The notes under the pieces were generated by a model, which was not told the DNA's origin, searched no databases, and saw nothing but the letters and a program-made list of their open reading frames with translations. 64,000 bases of DNA from Candidatus Zixiibacteriota bacterium (GTDB lineage: Bacteria > Zixibacteria > MSB-5A5 > GN15 > JACZUZ01): the NCBI GenBank assembly GCA_024280775.1, contig JAJRPM010000011.1, positions 1 to 64,000 of the forward strand, written 5' to 3'. The number at the start of each line of letters is the position of its first letter. Position 1 is the first letter of the stretch. Both the position numbers and the translations under genes were made by a program. This document shows, piece by piece, positions 43,896 through 53,128 of this stretch.

Positions 43896-45614
43896 CTATT
43901 TGTATAGCGTGCGCTTGATTTTTTTTGAGGAGGTTTTTTCGAACTCTTCGGGTACTATTTCCCAATCAACTATTTTCTTATAATCAGCCATGCGTTGATT
44001 AACATCACTAACTACTTCCGCCACAAGTTTTCTAACTGAATCACTATCGGGCTTAGCGCTCTCACATTCAGGATGCGCCTCACAAATACACTCAAGGTCA
44101 GGGTAAATCAAAGCGCAGACTTTCTCGCCCTGTTTGTCTGCCAGCGGACGTCCAAGGATTAGCGCCTCGGCGATGAAATCATTTTCCAGCAGGCCGATTT
44201 CGATTTCCTCGGGATAAATGTTCTTACCTCCGGCCGAGACAATCAGGTTCTTGGCGCGACCGCAAATGTACAAGAAGCCTCTATCGAGTCTGCCCAAATC
44301 ACCAGTGCAAAGCCAGCCATCGCGGATAACGCTACGTGTTTTCTCGTCATCATCCAGATAGCCCGGAGTAACCGACTCGCCGGCAACTAGAATCTCACCT
44401 ATACCCTGCGCGTTGGGATTGTCAATACGAATCTCAATCCCTTCTAACGCCGGTCCGACTGAGCCAATGCGATTTTTGTCAGGAAAGTTCACACTAATCA
44501 CCGGAGAGCATTCAGTCATGCCATACCCCTGTAAGAAATCAAAACCAAGTGTGGCATAGAACTCGGCAATCGCCGGATCAAGCGGCGCTCCGCCGGAGAC
44601 CATCATGCGCAAAGTTCTCATCCCCGCTTTAGCGCGTAATGACTTAAAGAGTACTTTGCCCGGTGAAGCTCCTAGTTTTCTGCCTAGTGAGCTTATTGAA
44701 TAGAATGTATTGAATAGATTCTGTTTAGATTTCGGCGCGCGTTGGAGATTTCGTTTCATCCCGCGCACCATCTTCTCAAATAGTAGCGGCACACCAATCA
44801 GAATCGTTATTCTGTGATTTCTCAAATCCTCTACTACCTGATTAGCCGCTAGTGACCGGGCATATATTATTGTGGCCCCGGCAATCAACGGCGTCAGGAA
44901 ACCAGTGGTGCATTCATATACATGCGAGAGCGGCAGTAAAGACAAGAACCGGTCCTGCTCATGGAAATTCAAACCGGCGAAGATGCCTTTGATATTGGCC
45001 TGCAGATTTCTATGGGTAAGTATCACAGCCTTGGGAGTTCCCGTCGTGCCTGAGGTGAATATCAATGATGCGGGTTGGCCTGGATCGATAGTTTCGCACA
45101 AGTATGGCTCACTGTCATAGAGAGACTCTATGAATACCTGTTCGTCATCACTGTTATCATCATCCAAAAGGATAATCCTAATATCCGGAAAGGTCGAGGA
45201 TAATGTTTCTCTTAGAGACGGATAGAATCTCTTTGAGATAAAGAACGCAGACGGTTTCCCGACGCTTAACAGAGTCTGGTGTTCTTCAGGCTTTAGTAGC
45301 ACATCCAGAGGCAATACAGTCGCTCCGGCGGCTTGAATCGCCAAATACGAAATAGCCCACTCAGGACGGTTTTCAGAGAGTATTGCAATCCTGTCACGTT
45401 GCTTTATACCAAGTCCTTTCAGCCCTCCTGCGACTGCCTCAACGCGTCTGGCAAGCAGGCCATAGGATAACTCGCCTCCCTCCGAGGCCACTATAGCAAC
45501 ATGTTCTGGCTGTCGCTGGGCAACAGCGAGAAATGTCGCCGGAACAGATTTGGAGAATTCTAACCGGGTCACAGTCTCGCCTCTTGGTTGTGTTTGCGCG
45601 TCATACTTGGCCAA
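43896..45614 (-). CDS. Long-chain fatty acid-CoA ligase
   Basis: The 572-residue ANL-family enzyme activates fatty acids to acyl-AMP and then acyl-CoA. Motifs are the P-loop LIFTSGTTGTPKAVILTHRN, the GYGMTECSPVI core, GWLCTGDLG and the C-terminal GRAKNLIVSAGGKNIYPEEIE. Length is near the FadD norm. It ends with KKIKRTLY, which holds the conserved catalytic-lysine region. It is alone on the minus strand. The exact acyl chain is not readable; medium or long chain is most likely. Confidence 0.93.
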   Translation of the reverse strand: MAKYDAQTQPRGETVTRLEFSKSVPATFLAVAQRQPEHVAIVASEGGELSYGLLARRVEAVAGGLKGLGIKQRDRIAILSENRPEWAISYLAIQAAGATVLPLDVLLKPEEHQTLLSVGKPSAFFISKRFYPSLRETLSSTFPDIRIILLDDDNSDDEQVFIESLYDSEPYLCETIDPGQPASLIFTSGTTGTPKAVILTHRNLQANIKGIFAGLNFHEQDRFLSLLPLSHVYECTTGFLTPLIAGATIIYARSLAANQVVEDLRNHRITILIGVPLLFEKMVRGMKRNLQRAPKSKQNLFNTFYSISSLGRKLGASPGKVLFKSLRAKAGMRTLRMMVSGGAPLDPAIAEFYATLGFDFLQGYGMTECSPVISVNFPDKNRIGSVGPALEGIEIRIDNPNAQGIGEILVAGESVTPGYLDDDEKTRSVIRDGWLCTGDLGRLDRGFLYICGRAKNLIVSAGGKNIYPEEIEIGLLENDFIAEALILGRPLADKQGEKVCALIYPDLECICEAHPECESAKPDSDSVRKLVAEVVSDVNQRMADYKKIVDWEIVPEEFEKTSSKKIKRTLYK

Positions 45615-45659
45615 TATACGAATTGGCAGGCTGTGAGCAAACCCTACTGGATGGCATAC

Positions 45660-45692
45660 AAAAAGCCGCCCCCGGAACGAGGACGGCTTCGT
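45660..45692 (-). terminator. Intrinsic terminator of the Ig-like lipoprotein gene
   Basis: On the minus strand AAGCCGTCC and GGGGGCGGCTT form a GC-rich stem followed by TTTT. It lies 80 bp after the stop at 45771 and just before the ligase start at 45614. Confidence 0.75.
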
Positions 45693-45770
45693 GAGACTAA
45701 ATAGCTGGATTGAAACGCTCTTTAGTTGGCTCTCAAAAGAAGAGGATGCAAATTTTACTAGTCTACTTTC

Positions 45771-47900
45771 TTAGTGAACAATGACTACTTTCTTCGTAAT
45801 CTTCATTCCGTTACCACGAGGATCTGTGTCAGTTACGATAATAACCGCCTCTTTTATGAGTGTATCCAGAGGAGCGGTGAATTGGAACCCGGAGGCTTCA
45901 CCATAAAGATTCGTGGATTGCGTTCCTGTTGAAATAGTTCCGGCTGATGCGGAGGCGACCAAAGTATGCGAACCAAGAGGATTGCCGAAGCGATCTTTCA
46001 CAGTCGCGCCAAACGGAGCAGTTTGGCCACCAGTCAACGAACCAACTAGCTCATCCAATGATGAGTTTTTCGAATAGCTTGAACCGGTGAACAAAGTACA
46101 AACTTTAGTCTGCGAACCATATTCGAGGAAGAACGTAACATTATCAACAGCCCCAATACCGTCATCAATACCCGCGCTCATTACATAGTCGCGATTCAAC
46201 GGCCCGCTACGAGTCACAGTGCCGGTTGCAAATGAACCTGCGCATTGATTCTCAGATCTCTCAAGGCTTACCGTCAGGAATCTCTCGTTGTGTTTGATTT
46301 CAAGACCATTGATTACCGGATTATTATTGAGGTCATAGAGTAACAATGAGAAGTCAGCATTGTCCTCGCCATCGACGACAAGACTACTCGGCCATCCGAT
46401 TGCGTTGATTGAATCCAGGAAGTATGAATTGTAGAAGAACACAGAGTCCTTCAAGGTCCCGCCGTTTGTCTCAACGATAATCCAGACAATTCCATCATCA
46501 CCAACATCGTTGCCCGCAGAAATCCAGGTAGTCTTAGCGACACCTTTGTGGTCTTGGGTGGCAATCTGATGGGCCATTACAATACTCTCATCGGTTGTGA
46601 AATACACTGCGGTAGAATCAGACACCGGATTGTCATAGATATCACCGACCACGACGGTAGCTCCGACTTCACCATTTACAACTGCCCAATAGCGGATATT
46701 ACAAGTGTCAACACCTATATCCAGCTGAGCAGGCGGACCCGCGTCGATAACCATCTGAGTAGTGTTGGAAAGTACGGTATCTGAAGAGGCGCGGATGCGC
46801 ATCGTTCCGGAAATTGTACCGGAGGAAATCGGAGCGCTGACCATGCCCTGTGAATTTGTTACAGCGCTATAAGGGCCATTACCAAGGTTGGCGATATTCT
46901 CACCGCCACCGGGTCCGTCAGTAATGACAAACAATACGGTGATACCCTCAGGAACTGGATTACCATTGAGATCATAACACCAGGCGTTAAGTCTGGTTGT
47001 CTCAAAACCACCTGTCTGCTTTACAGCCAAATGGATAGAGTCTGCATCTAAATAAATGGAGTTGACTGCCGCATCCGGAGTCAACTGAATCGAGGCTTCC
47101 ATATCACCGGTAAAAGCGCCATCATCAACACTCGCATGAATATACACCGTTGATGCGGTTGTACCTGAAGTATAGGTGATAACCGCGGCTCCGGCGCCGC
47201 CAGCGACAACTGCTGTAGCGGCGATTGAACCGTTGGCATCCCATGTTCCATTGCCGTTTACATCAAATACCAAGGAGTCGATACCAACTGACCAATATCC
47301 GTTACCGTCAACATCTACAAACTTTTCACCAGCAACCAAGCGAATAACTGTGCCATCTGGGGCCGGATTGCTGAGCGCGTCACGGACCGTGACGGTAACT
47401 GTAGCGTTCGTCGAACCATTTGCAAGCAAAAGAGATGTGCTGACATTTACACTGATGTTGCCGCTACCGGATGATTGAGAGCTTTGAATCGTTACCGGAG
47501 TTGTGCTTGCGCCGCCGCCTTCAACCGAAGCCGTGATTGTAGCAGAACCTACAGAAGTGGCAGTGAACACTGTTGCCACTAATCCGTTGGCGTCTGAAGT
47601 CGCGCTTGCCGGGCTAAATGAACCTGCAGTTGAAGGGGAAACAGAAAACGTAACCAGCTTGTTGGCGGTAACTGTGCCATTGTTGGTGACAGTTCCCTCC
47701 ACGACTGTTGTTGAACCATCATCTACTGTTCCCGGAGTTGCAGTCAGTGAGCTAACCTGTAATCCACCAGTAGTTGTGCTACTGTCTGAACCGGTACAGC
47801 CACTAAAGACTGTCAGAGAAGCGATGAGCCCCAAGGCGGTAAGCGCCTTAAGTGACTTCGATAATGAAGCTGAGTAAGAAAGTGATTTTGGGGAACGCAT
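45771..47900 (-). CDS. Lipoprotein with Ig-like (Big_1/invasin-type) domains
   Basis: The 709-residue protein has a signal with lipobox VFSGC (Cys ~35) and several Ig-like repeats. Visible copies are: GTVDDGSTTVVEGTVTNNG..AGSFSPASATSDANGLVATVFTATSVGSATI, LANGSTNATVTVTVRDALSNPAPDGT, and TRLNAWCYDLNGNPVPEGI (each split). The central part has a putative calcium-type segment with DVDGNGYWSVGIDSLVFDVNGNGTWDANG. It is probably on the outer surface as an adhesin or matrix protein. It follows pilQ after 351 bp with a terminator between, so it is a separate unit. Ligand unknown. Confidence 0.88.
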   Translation of the reverse strand: MRSPKSLSYSASLSKSLKALTALGLIASLTVFSGCTGSDSSTTTGGLQVSSLTATPGTVDDGSTTVVEGTVTNNGTVTANKLVTFSVSPSTAGSFSPASATSDANGLVATVFTATSVGSATITASVEGGGASTTPVTIQSSQSSGSGNISVNVSTSLLLANGSTNATVTVTVRDALSNPAPDGTVIRLVAGEKFVDVDGNGYWSVGIDSLVFDVNGNGTWDANGSIAATAVVAGGAGAAVITYTSGTTASTVYIHASVDDGAFTGDMEASIQLTPDAAVNSIYLDADSIHLAVKQTGGFETTRLNAWCYDLNGNPVPEGITVLFVITDGPGGGENIANLGNGPYSAVTNSQGMVSAPISSGTISGTMRIRASSDTVLSNTTQMVIDAGPPAQLDIGVDTCNIRYWAVVNGEVGATVVVGDIYDNPVSDSTAVYFTTDESIVMAHQIATQDHKGVAKTTWISAGNDVGDDGIVWIIVETNGGTLKDSVFFYNSYFLDSINAIGWPSSLVVDGEDNADFSLLLYDLNNNPVINGLEIKHNERFLTVSLERSENQCAGSFATGTVTRSGPLNRDYVMSAGIDDGIGAVDNVTFFLEYGSQTKVCTLFTGSSYSKNSSLDELVGSLTGGQTAPFGATVKDRFGNPLGSHTLVASASAGTISTGTQSTNLYGEASGFQFTAPLDTLIKEAVIIVTDTDPRGNGMKITKKVVIVH

Positions 47901-48251
47901 GAATTGCTCCTGTCTGAAAGGTATATGGTAGATTGTTTATCTTTTTTGAAATCTGTCTAATCTTGGGTTTACCAGGTCCTTCCCTGCCTCACCCTCAACT
48001 TCCGACAAATCGGGTTGTTCTCTATGAGTTATCGGCCACAAATAGTAGAACTTTTGCGCTTTTGATGTCGATATTTACCGACCGCTATCATTTTTTTCGG
48101 CGCTCCAAATCCCGCATCATTCCACTTTTCAATCACCAAACATTAACCGCTTCGAGAAACTAAATCCCACAAAAAAACTCCAGCGAAGCGTTGCAAAGCG
48201 CTTGCGCTGGAGTTTCAAAAAGAAACATCTCACATGAATGAGCTAACTCAA
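47901..48251. other. Gap between pilQ and the Ig-like gene
   Basis: It holds the pilQ terminator (48175-48215) and the presumed promoter of the Ig-like gene. I see nothing else; short open frames here have no support. Confidence 0.45.
48175..48215 (-). terminator. Intrinsic terminator after pilQ
   Basis: AAACTCCAGCGAAGCG and CGCTTGCGCTGGAGTTT form a 16-bp stem with one bulge and an 8-base loop. On the minus strand it is followed by a T run. It closes the pil cluster. Confidence 0.9.
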
Positions 48252-49574
48252 CTACTCAAGGCTAGAGCCTGCAGTATTTGAGGCCAAGTCCTGCTGAACA
48301 ATTGTCGGTGTGACCAGGATGATAAGGTCGCGTGACTCTTTGGTCTTTTTGGTATACTTGAACAAATTGCCCAAGATTGGAATATCCTTAATAATAGGAA
48401 TACCGACTTCCAATTCATTCGAATCTTCTGTGGTAAGACCACCGATTACCGCTGTCTGGCCGTCACGAACAATGATATTCGTGGAAGCGTTGTTGGTGCT
48501 GATAATGACGCCAGCGGCTGAAATCTCCGCAAAACTACGCTCAGGGGACAACTGCATCAATACATGATCATCAGCAGTAATATGCGGAGTCACTCGCAAA
48601 ATCGTTCCGACTTCCTCAAAGATAGTAGTCACATTTCCCGACCGGTCAAACTGCTTGATAGGAACTTTCTGGCCCATCTGAATACGCGCTTCTTTGTTCT
48701 CAATGGTCGTAATCTCAGGATGAGCGACAATCCTACCTTTACCGTCACTAACGATTGTGGCAACCAACGCATCTAGTGTCCAGTCGGGATTGATTGCTCC
48801 GACTTTGTATCTGCCAAACTCGTCGGCAACCCTGTCTGTGACACCCGTTGTGGCGCCCGTGTTACTAATAGCGGTAGCGCCACTTGTTCCGGTTGTGGAA
48901 AACGCCAACTCGGCGCCAAGCTCAAGTAGGTACTTGGAGTTGACCTCAAGAAGCTGGGTTGAAATCTTAATCTGACGCGGCGGTTGATCCAACTCGGCGA
49001 TAAAACGCTGCATTTCCGGGATGTTATCTGGCACGTCACGCAGAATTATAGAGTTAGTGCGAGGATCGGAAATAGCTTTTCCGCGTATCGTCAATAACCC
49101 TTCAACAGCATTGACCACATCCTCAGACGTGGAATTATTGATACGAATAATCATAGTCTGCAAAGGTGTTAATGTCTGCTTATCGAGCTTATGCTTTTCG
49201 ATATCAGTGGTTTCCTGACGATATACTGAAGCCGGCAACACGCGAATGTAGCCACTCTCTTCATAAACAATCGCCAACTCATAGGTGCGACCAATAATCT
49301 CCAAACCCTGTTTCCAGGTAACGTTCTTTACCGAAATCGTAACTGAGCCCTTAACATCAGGAGCCACTACAACATTGACATCACCGTAGTCAGCCAGGAA
49401 ATAGATAACAGTGCGAATATCAGCGCCCTGAAATTCCAACTTCTCAATTGGTGTGCCCGGCGCTTGTACATCGGCGGACTGCGCTTGTGCGCCTGTCGCA
49501 AAACTCAGGCAAGCCACAACCGCCAACGCCCAAATCTTTTGGCCTAACCTGTGATTGTTAATTGTACTCAACAT
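48252..49574 (-). CDS. pilQ: Type IV pilus secretin PilQ, short form
   Basis: The 440-residue outer-membrane secretin has a signal peptide (WALAVVACLSFATGAQA), an STN/N0-type domain (IEKLEFQGADIRTVIYFLADY), one N1-like domain (QTMIIRINNSTSEDVVNAVEGLL) and the secretin core (VEVGTILRVTPHITADDHVLMQLSPERSF-like, split; and GGLTTEDSNELEVGIPIIKDIPILGNLF). At 440 residues it is much shorter than the usual ~700, and its AMIN domain is missing: that domain lies in the gene just upstream. The GGAGATAGC site before the ATG and 22-bp gap suggest co-transcription. Confidence 0.95.
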   Translation of the reverse strand: MLSTINNHRLGQKIWALAVVACLSFATGAQAQSADVQAPGTPIEKLEFQGADIRTVIYFLADYGDVNVVVAPDVKGSVTISVKNVTWKQGLEIIGRTYELAIVYEESGYIRVLPASVYRQETTDIEKHKLDKQTLTPLQTMIIRINNSTSEDVVNAVEGLLTIRGKAISDPRTNSIILRDVPDNIPEMQRFIAELDQPPRQIKISTQLLEVNSKYLLELGAELAFSTTGTSGATAISNTGATTGVTDRVADEFGRYKVGAINPDWTLDALVATIVSDGKGRIVAHPEITTIENKEARIQMGQKVPIKQFDRSGNVTTIFEEVGTILRVTPHITADDHVLMQLSPERSFAEISAAGVIISTNNASTNIIVRDGQTAVIGGLTTEDSNELEVGIPIIKDIPILGNLFKYTKKTKESRDLIILVTPTIVQQDLASNTAGSSLE

Positions 49575-49596
49575 GCTATCTCCGCCTTTCTACTTG

Positions 49597-51672
49597 TTAT
49601 CCTTCAAGGGAGAGCGCAACAGTGCGACTCCAGCCATATTCAAATATCTGGAAGTATGCCTTGTGTTTCGTAACTTTCAGCACTGTTCCGTTGCGTACTT
49701 TATCGCCCTTAGAGAGGATGTATCCTCTGCCATCAATATCTTCAAAGAGGCCACGCGTTTTGCCGTTAGTATCGCGCAGAATACCGACCATAGTTAGCGC
49801 TTCAACGTTAGGCAATTCGTTCATCATGCCATCGTTTCGATTGGATGACTCAGCCAAAAGTGTTCCAAACGGATCGCGAGTGCCATGCGTTTTGTACTTG
49901 ATAGTTAAGCGCTTCGGGAATTCCGCCACTTGAGCGCCTTTTAGCTTAATCCTGCGCTGATCCATTGACCGGCGATACTGCGCCTTATACTGACGTTCTT
50001 TGGCCGCTTTGGCCGTCGCATCCTGATCCGCAGACGCCGCGTTGGCGACAGTTGCAAAAAGAGAGCTGGGTTTCTTTGCGGCTTTCTTCTTATTCGCTTT
50101 GTCTTTCGAAGACTCTTTGCCTTTCGAAGACTCTTTCTTAGCAACTTGCTTCTTCGCTACCTTCACTGATGCAAGAGCCTTGTCCTTTTTTGCTGGTGAG
50201 GATTTGGCCTTAAGAGACTTGGCGCTTGAGGCAAGCATACCTGAAGTTGACGGTGTTGATTTAGCTTTCGCGCTCTTCGCGGTTTGCTTCTTCTTAGCAA
50301 CAACCGGTTTCTTCGTCTCTACCTTAGCTACAGTCATCGCAGGAGTTTTTACAACACTCTTCTTCACAACAACTTGTTTCTTAGGCGCAACCTTCTTCAC
50401 CGGATCAGCCTTCTTGGTTACGACCGCCAAAGCCTTCTTCTTCGTTGCCGGCTTGGAAACAGTTGCCGGCGTGGAAACACTGGATTTCGCAACTGTAAGA
50501 CTCGGAGATGTTAGTTTCGGAGCCGCCTTCCTAATTGACGGTTTCACTACAGACATCTTCTTAGCAGGTTTCTTTGCCGCAAGCATAGTTTTCGGCGTAG
50601 AGGCCTTGGCCATTGCTGGCTTTTCGACAGTCTTTTTTGCCGCGACTACTGTCTGCTTCGCAACAGGTTTCTTCTTCTGGGATGTCTTAATAGCAAGATT
50701 CGTCTTCGGCGCTGAGACCTTAGCGATTACTGGCTTTTTGACAGCTTTCTTAGCTTCGCTTTTCGGCGAGGCTTTAGCTATTACGATTTCCGGCTGTGCC
50801 TGAGTTTTGGCGATATTTCTTTTCGCCTTGACCGGTAACGCTGTTTTGACTTGCGCCATCTTAGATGCACTAACGCTCTTCTTTTGCGTTGCTTTCTTGG
50901 CTGGCGCTTTCTTGGTGGACGCTTTGGCAACAACCTTGATCTCAGCTTTAGGATGCGAAGCCAATTTTACCGGAGTGACTTTCGGCGCAGGCGCTACAAT
51001 TTTCGGAGCGCTGTCCTTTGAAGCAAGAGCGCTTTTGGTAGATGACTTCTTCTCAATTGACTTTGCTGGCGCTGACTTCTTAGTCGGCGTCTCCGCTAGC
51101 ATTGTCTTCTGAGAACTTTTCTTAGATTGTGACGCCAACCAGCCTGCGCTACTCCATGAAGTGAAGCGCTTAGCTTTGCGGTCGGTGACGAAAAGGTCAA
51201 TGTAATCAGCCTTTTGCTCAACTCTATAGAACGCTTCTTTGCCCAGATCCAATACTATTCTAGTAATAGGCTGAGGCTTAACTGCAAACTGACTCGTGCG
51301 AATACGTTTAATAACCGAAACCGGCAAAGCGCGAAACTGCTGAGCGCCAAGATTATGATTGGAGTTCAAGCAATCTAGTATGATGCGGTACGGTTTACCG
51401 TTTTTGGCCGGCTCAATTTGATGTGAGAATTCAATGCGCGAACCAGTGTGCACACGAACGCGCACTCCACCGTCGGCGTAAATCAATTCAAGATTCCCAA
51501 CCTTAGCAACCGGAGCCTTCAAAGAGGAAGGACCAGTTTTAACGACTGTCGATGACTTCTCGGGGCCTGCTTGATTCAAACCGGCGGAAGCGTCACTTAC
51601 AAAGAAGCAAATAGCTAGCGTGAGAATCCCTATCCACTTGAGACTATCTATAATGGAAACTCTCTTAGTCAT
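49597..51672 (-). CDS. AMIN domain and PilP domain joined by a Lys/Ala-rich linker
   Basis: ATG 51672 overlaps the pilO stop and follows GGAGGAAGAC, so I prefer it to 51696. The 691-residue protein starts with a signal (WIGILTLAICFFVSDASAG), then an AMIN domain (~40-150: LELIYADGGVRVRVHTGSR..RIVLDLGKEAFYRVEQKADYIDLFV). Residues ~190-560 are Lys/Ala/Pro/Val repeats of the KKPVAK type, like histone H1. The last ~100 residues read RDPFGTLL, VEALTMVGILRD, GRGYILSKGDKVRNGTVLKVTKH, typical of PilP. In most systems AMIN domains are part of PilQ and PilP is a ~180-residue lipoprotein. The linker could cross the periplasm or bind peptidoglycan. Confidence 0.9.
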   Translation of the reverse strand: MTKRVSIIDSLKWIGILTLAICFFVSDASAGLNQAGPEKSSTVVKTGPSSLKAPVAKVGNLELIYADGGVRVRVHTGSRIEFSHQIEPAKNGKPYRIILDCLNSNHNLGAQQFRALPVSVIKRIRTSQFAVKPQPITRIVLDLGKEAFYRVEQKADYIDLFVTDRKAKRFTSWSSAGWLASQSKKSSQKTMLAETPTKKSAPAKSIEKKSSTKSALASKDSAPKIVAPAPKVTPVKLASHPKAEIKVVAKASTKKAPAKKATQKKSVSASKMAQVKTALPVKAKRNIAKTQAQPEIVIAKASPKSEAKKAVKKPVIAKVSAPKTNLAIKTSQKKKPVAKQTVVAAKKTVEKPAMAKASTPKTMLAAKKPAKKMSVVKPSIRKAAPKLTSPSLTVAKSSVSTPATVSKPATKKKALAVVTKKADPVKKVAPKKQVVVKKSVVKTPAMTVAKVETKKPVVAKKKQTAKSAKAKSTPSTSGMLASSAKSLKAKSSPAKKDKALASVKVAKKQVAKKESSKGKESSKDKANKKKAAKKPSSLFATVANAASADQDATAKAAKERQYKAQYRRSMDQRRIKLKGAQVAEFPKRLTIKYKTHGTRDPFGTLLAESSNRNDGMMNELPNVEALTMVGILRDTNGKTRGLFEDIDGRGYILSKGDKVRNGTVLKVTKHKAYFQIFEYGWSRTVALSLEG

Positions 51673-52303
51673 TGTCTTCCTCCGTTGCAAGCGCAAGCTC
51701 CTTAAGGCGTCCTTCGGGACGTATGTAATATATTGATAACTTAAACTTTGCTACGACCGTCTCGACTTTGTCCTTGCCGTTTTCTTTGGGACTCGATGGC
51801 GGAACGCGGCCACCTCCGACTAGAGGAGACTTGATGTCCATATCCGAGACGTTGGTGATAAACGGGAAGTTTGCTATATAGCTAATAAACTGCCCGAAAT
51901 TGTGATAGTTTCCGGTCAACTCTACATTGAATGACACCCTATCGTAGAACGAGGCAGTCTCAACCTTTTGAGAATCAATGATCGTTATCTTTGAACCTGA
52001 CAATGATGACGCAGTGTGTAGTTGCACCAAAAATGACGGGATTTGTTTGACTTCTGGTAGAAGCGCTTCTATCTCGTGATAGCGCTTCAACAAATCGCCA
52101 TACTCTTTCTTCAAATCCTCAAGAGAGCGCGCCTTGATTTCCACATTCTTGAGCTTGGTAACCAGTCGTTCACGTTCAACTATTTTGCCTTGAATAGTCG
52201 CCGCCTTGGGGGCGTAGACACGGGCATTCCAGAAGTATCCGATAACGACCAGTGACAGCGCTATTAGCGCAATCTTCTGTATTTTGGGGTCCTTGAAATC
52301 CAT
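51665..52303 (-). CDS. pilO: Type IV pilus inner-membrane protein PilO
   Basis: The 212-residue protein has one N-terminal membrane helix (KIALIALSLVVIGYFWNARVYAP), a coiled coil (ERERLVTKLKNVEIKARSLEDLKKEYGDLL) and a ferredoxin-like C-terminal domain with FYDRVSFNVELTGNYHNFGQFISYIANFP, the family core. PilO pairs with PilN in the alignment complex. It follows pilN by 135 bp and overlaps the AMIN/PilP gene by 8 bases. Confidence 0.93.
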   Translation of the reverse strand: MDFKDPKIQKIALIALSLVVIGYFWNARVYAPKAATIQGKIVERERLVTKLKNVEIKARSLEDLKKEYGDLLKRYHEIEALLPEVKQIPSFLVQLHTASSLSGSKITIIDSQKVETASFYDRVSFNVELTGNYHNFGQFISYIANFPFITNVSDMDIKSPLVGGGRVPPSSPKENGKDKVETVVAKFKLSIYYIRPEGRLKELALATEEDND

Positions 52304-52438
52304 AGAATATTTCCTGCGATTCGCTCTCTGTTCGTGATATTCAACGTTGCGGTGTTCGTGTTGCTTCCTGCTGACGTGACGTATTCGCTCTCTGTGCTAG
52401 GTCTGCGTTAGGCCTGTGTTAGGCTAATTGCGCTGGCG

Positions 52439-53128
52439 CTACTTTCTTGCCAGTAGTTTCAATTCCTTTTCGGCCGCTAACAGCGTGCGGAGTTCATCGT
52501 CTGATAAATAATGCAAACGTCCCTGCACTTTGAAAGTAAACGCTCGCTTGCTCTCTATCGTCAATTCCTTGGCATAGACTAAATCCACTTCGTCAAAGAA
52601 ATTCGAACGCATCATCTTAATCATGAAAGCCGCCAAGGCATTCAGAGTAAACGAATACCCTTCAATTTCTATCGGGCGAATCGGAAGCCCATCGATTGTC
52701 GTATTAGCTTCGTCAATCTCAGGTTTATCAACTCGCGATGTGGACTTGATTGGGTCAACCTCGGCAAATGAGGAAAGCCACACAAAATCCGGAATTCTAC
52801 GATTCATGTCTTCCAGGATTCTGACCCAAGAACTACGATGACGATCGAGCTTTTCGACAGCTTGCATGCGCTCGGCAATCTTTTGTTTCATATCCATCAA
52901 GCCATCAACCAATTGGATATCCTGTTGTAGCTGAACGGTGCGTCTTTGCGCTTCAGCTATATCAGCGTTTAGATTAGAGATGTCTTTGTCCTGCTGAAAA
53001 GATAAACCGACCATAGCCAAGACAGTAACCGCGGCAACGGAAAATGCTATCATTTCCACTTTGCCAATTTTGAAGCGGCCGTCTTGTTTGCGGTACCTCT
53101 TCGGCAGAAGATTTATTTGAACCATCAT
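52439..53128 (-). CDS. pilN: Type IV pilus inner-membrane protein PilN
   Basis: The 229-residue protein begins MMVQINLLPKRYRKQDGRF, the conserved INLLP motif that binds PilM. A membrane helix follows (MIAFSVAAVTVLAMVGLSF), then a coiled coil and a periplasmic ferredoxin-like domain (LPIRPIEIEGYSFTLNALAAFMIKMMRS). The ATG overlaps the pilM TGA. Length is typical of PilN. The 135-bp gap to pilO contains short direct repeats (ATTCGCTCTCTGT twice) and no gene. Confidence 0.94.
   Translation of the reverse strand: MMVQINLLPKRYRKQDGRFKIGKVEMIAFSVAAVTVLAMVGLSFQQDKDISNLNADIAEAQRRTVQLQQDIQLVDGLMDMKQKIAERMQAVEKLDRHRSSWVRILEDMNRRIPDFVWLSSFAEVDPIKSTSRVDKPEIDEANTTIDGLPIRPIEIEGYSFTLNALAAFMIKMMRSNFFDEVDLVYAKELTIESKRAFTFKVQGRLHYLSDDELRTLLAAEKELKLLARK

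Noticed and set aside
50042-50803. 253-codon plus-strand frame inside the AMIN/PilP gene
   Set aside because: It is the complement of Lys/Ala-rich codons, giving an artificial Phe/Ala/Thr-rich hydrophobic chain.
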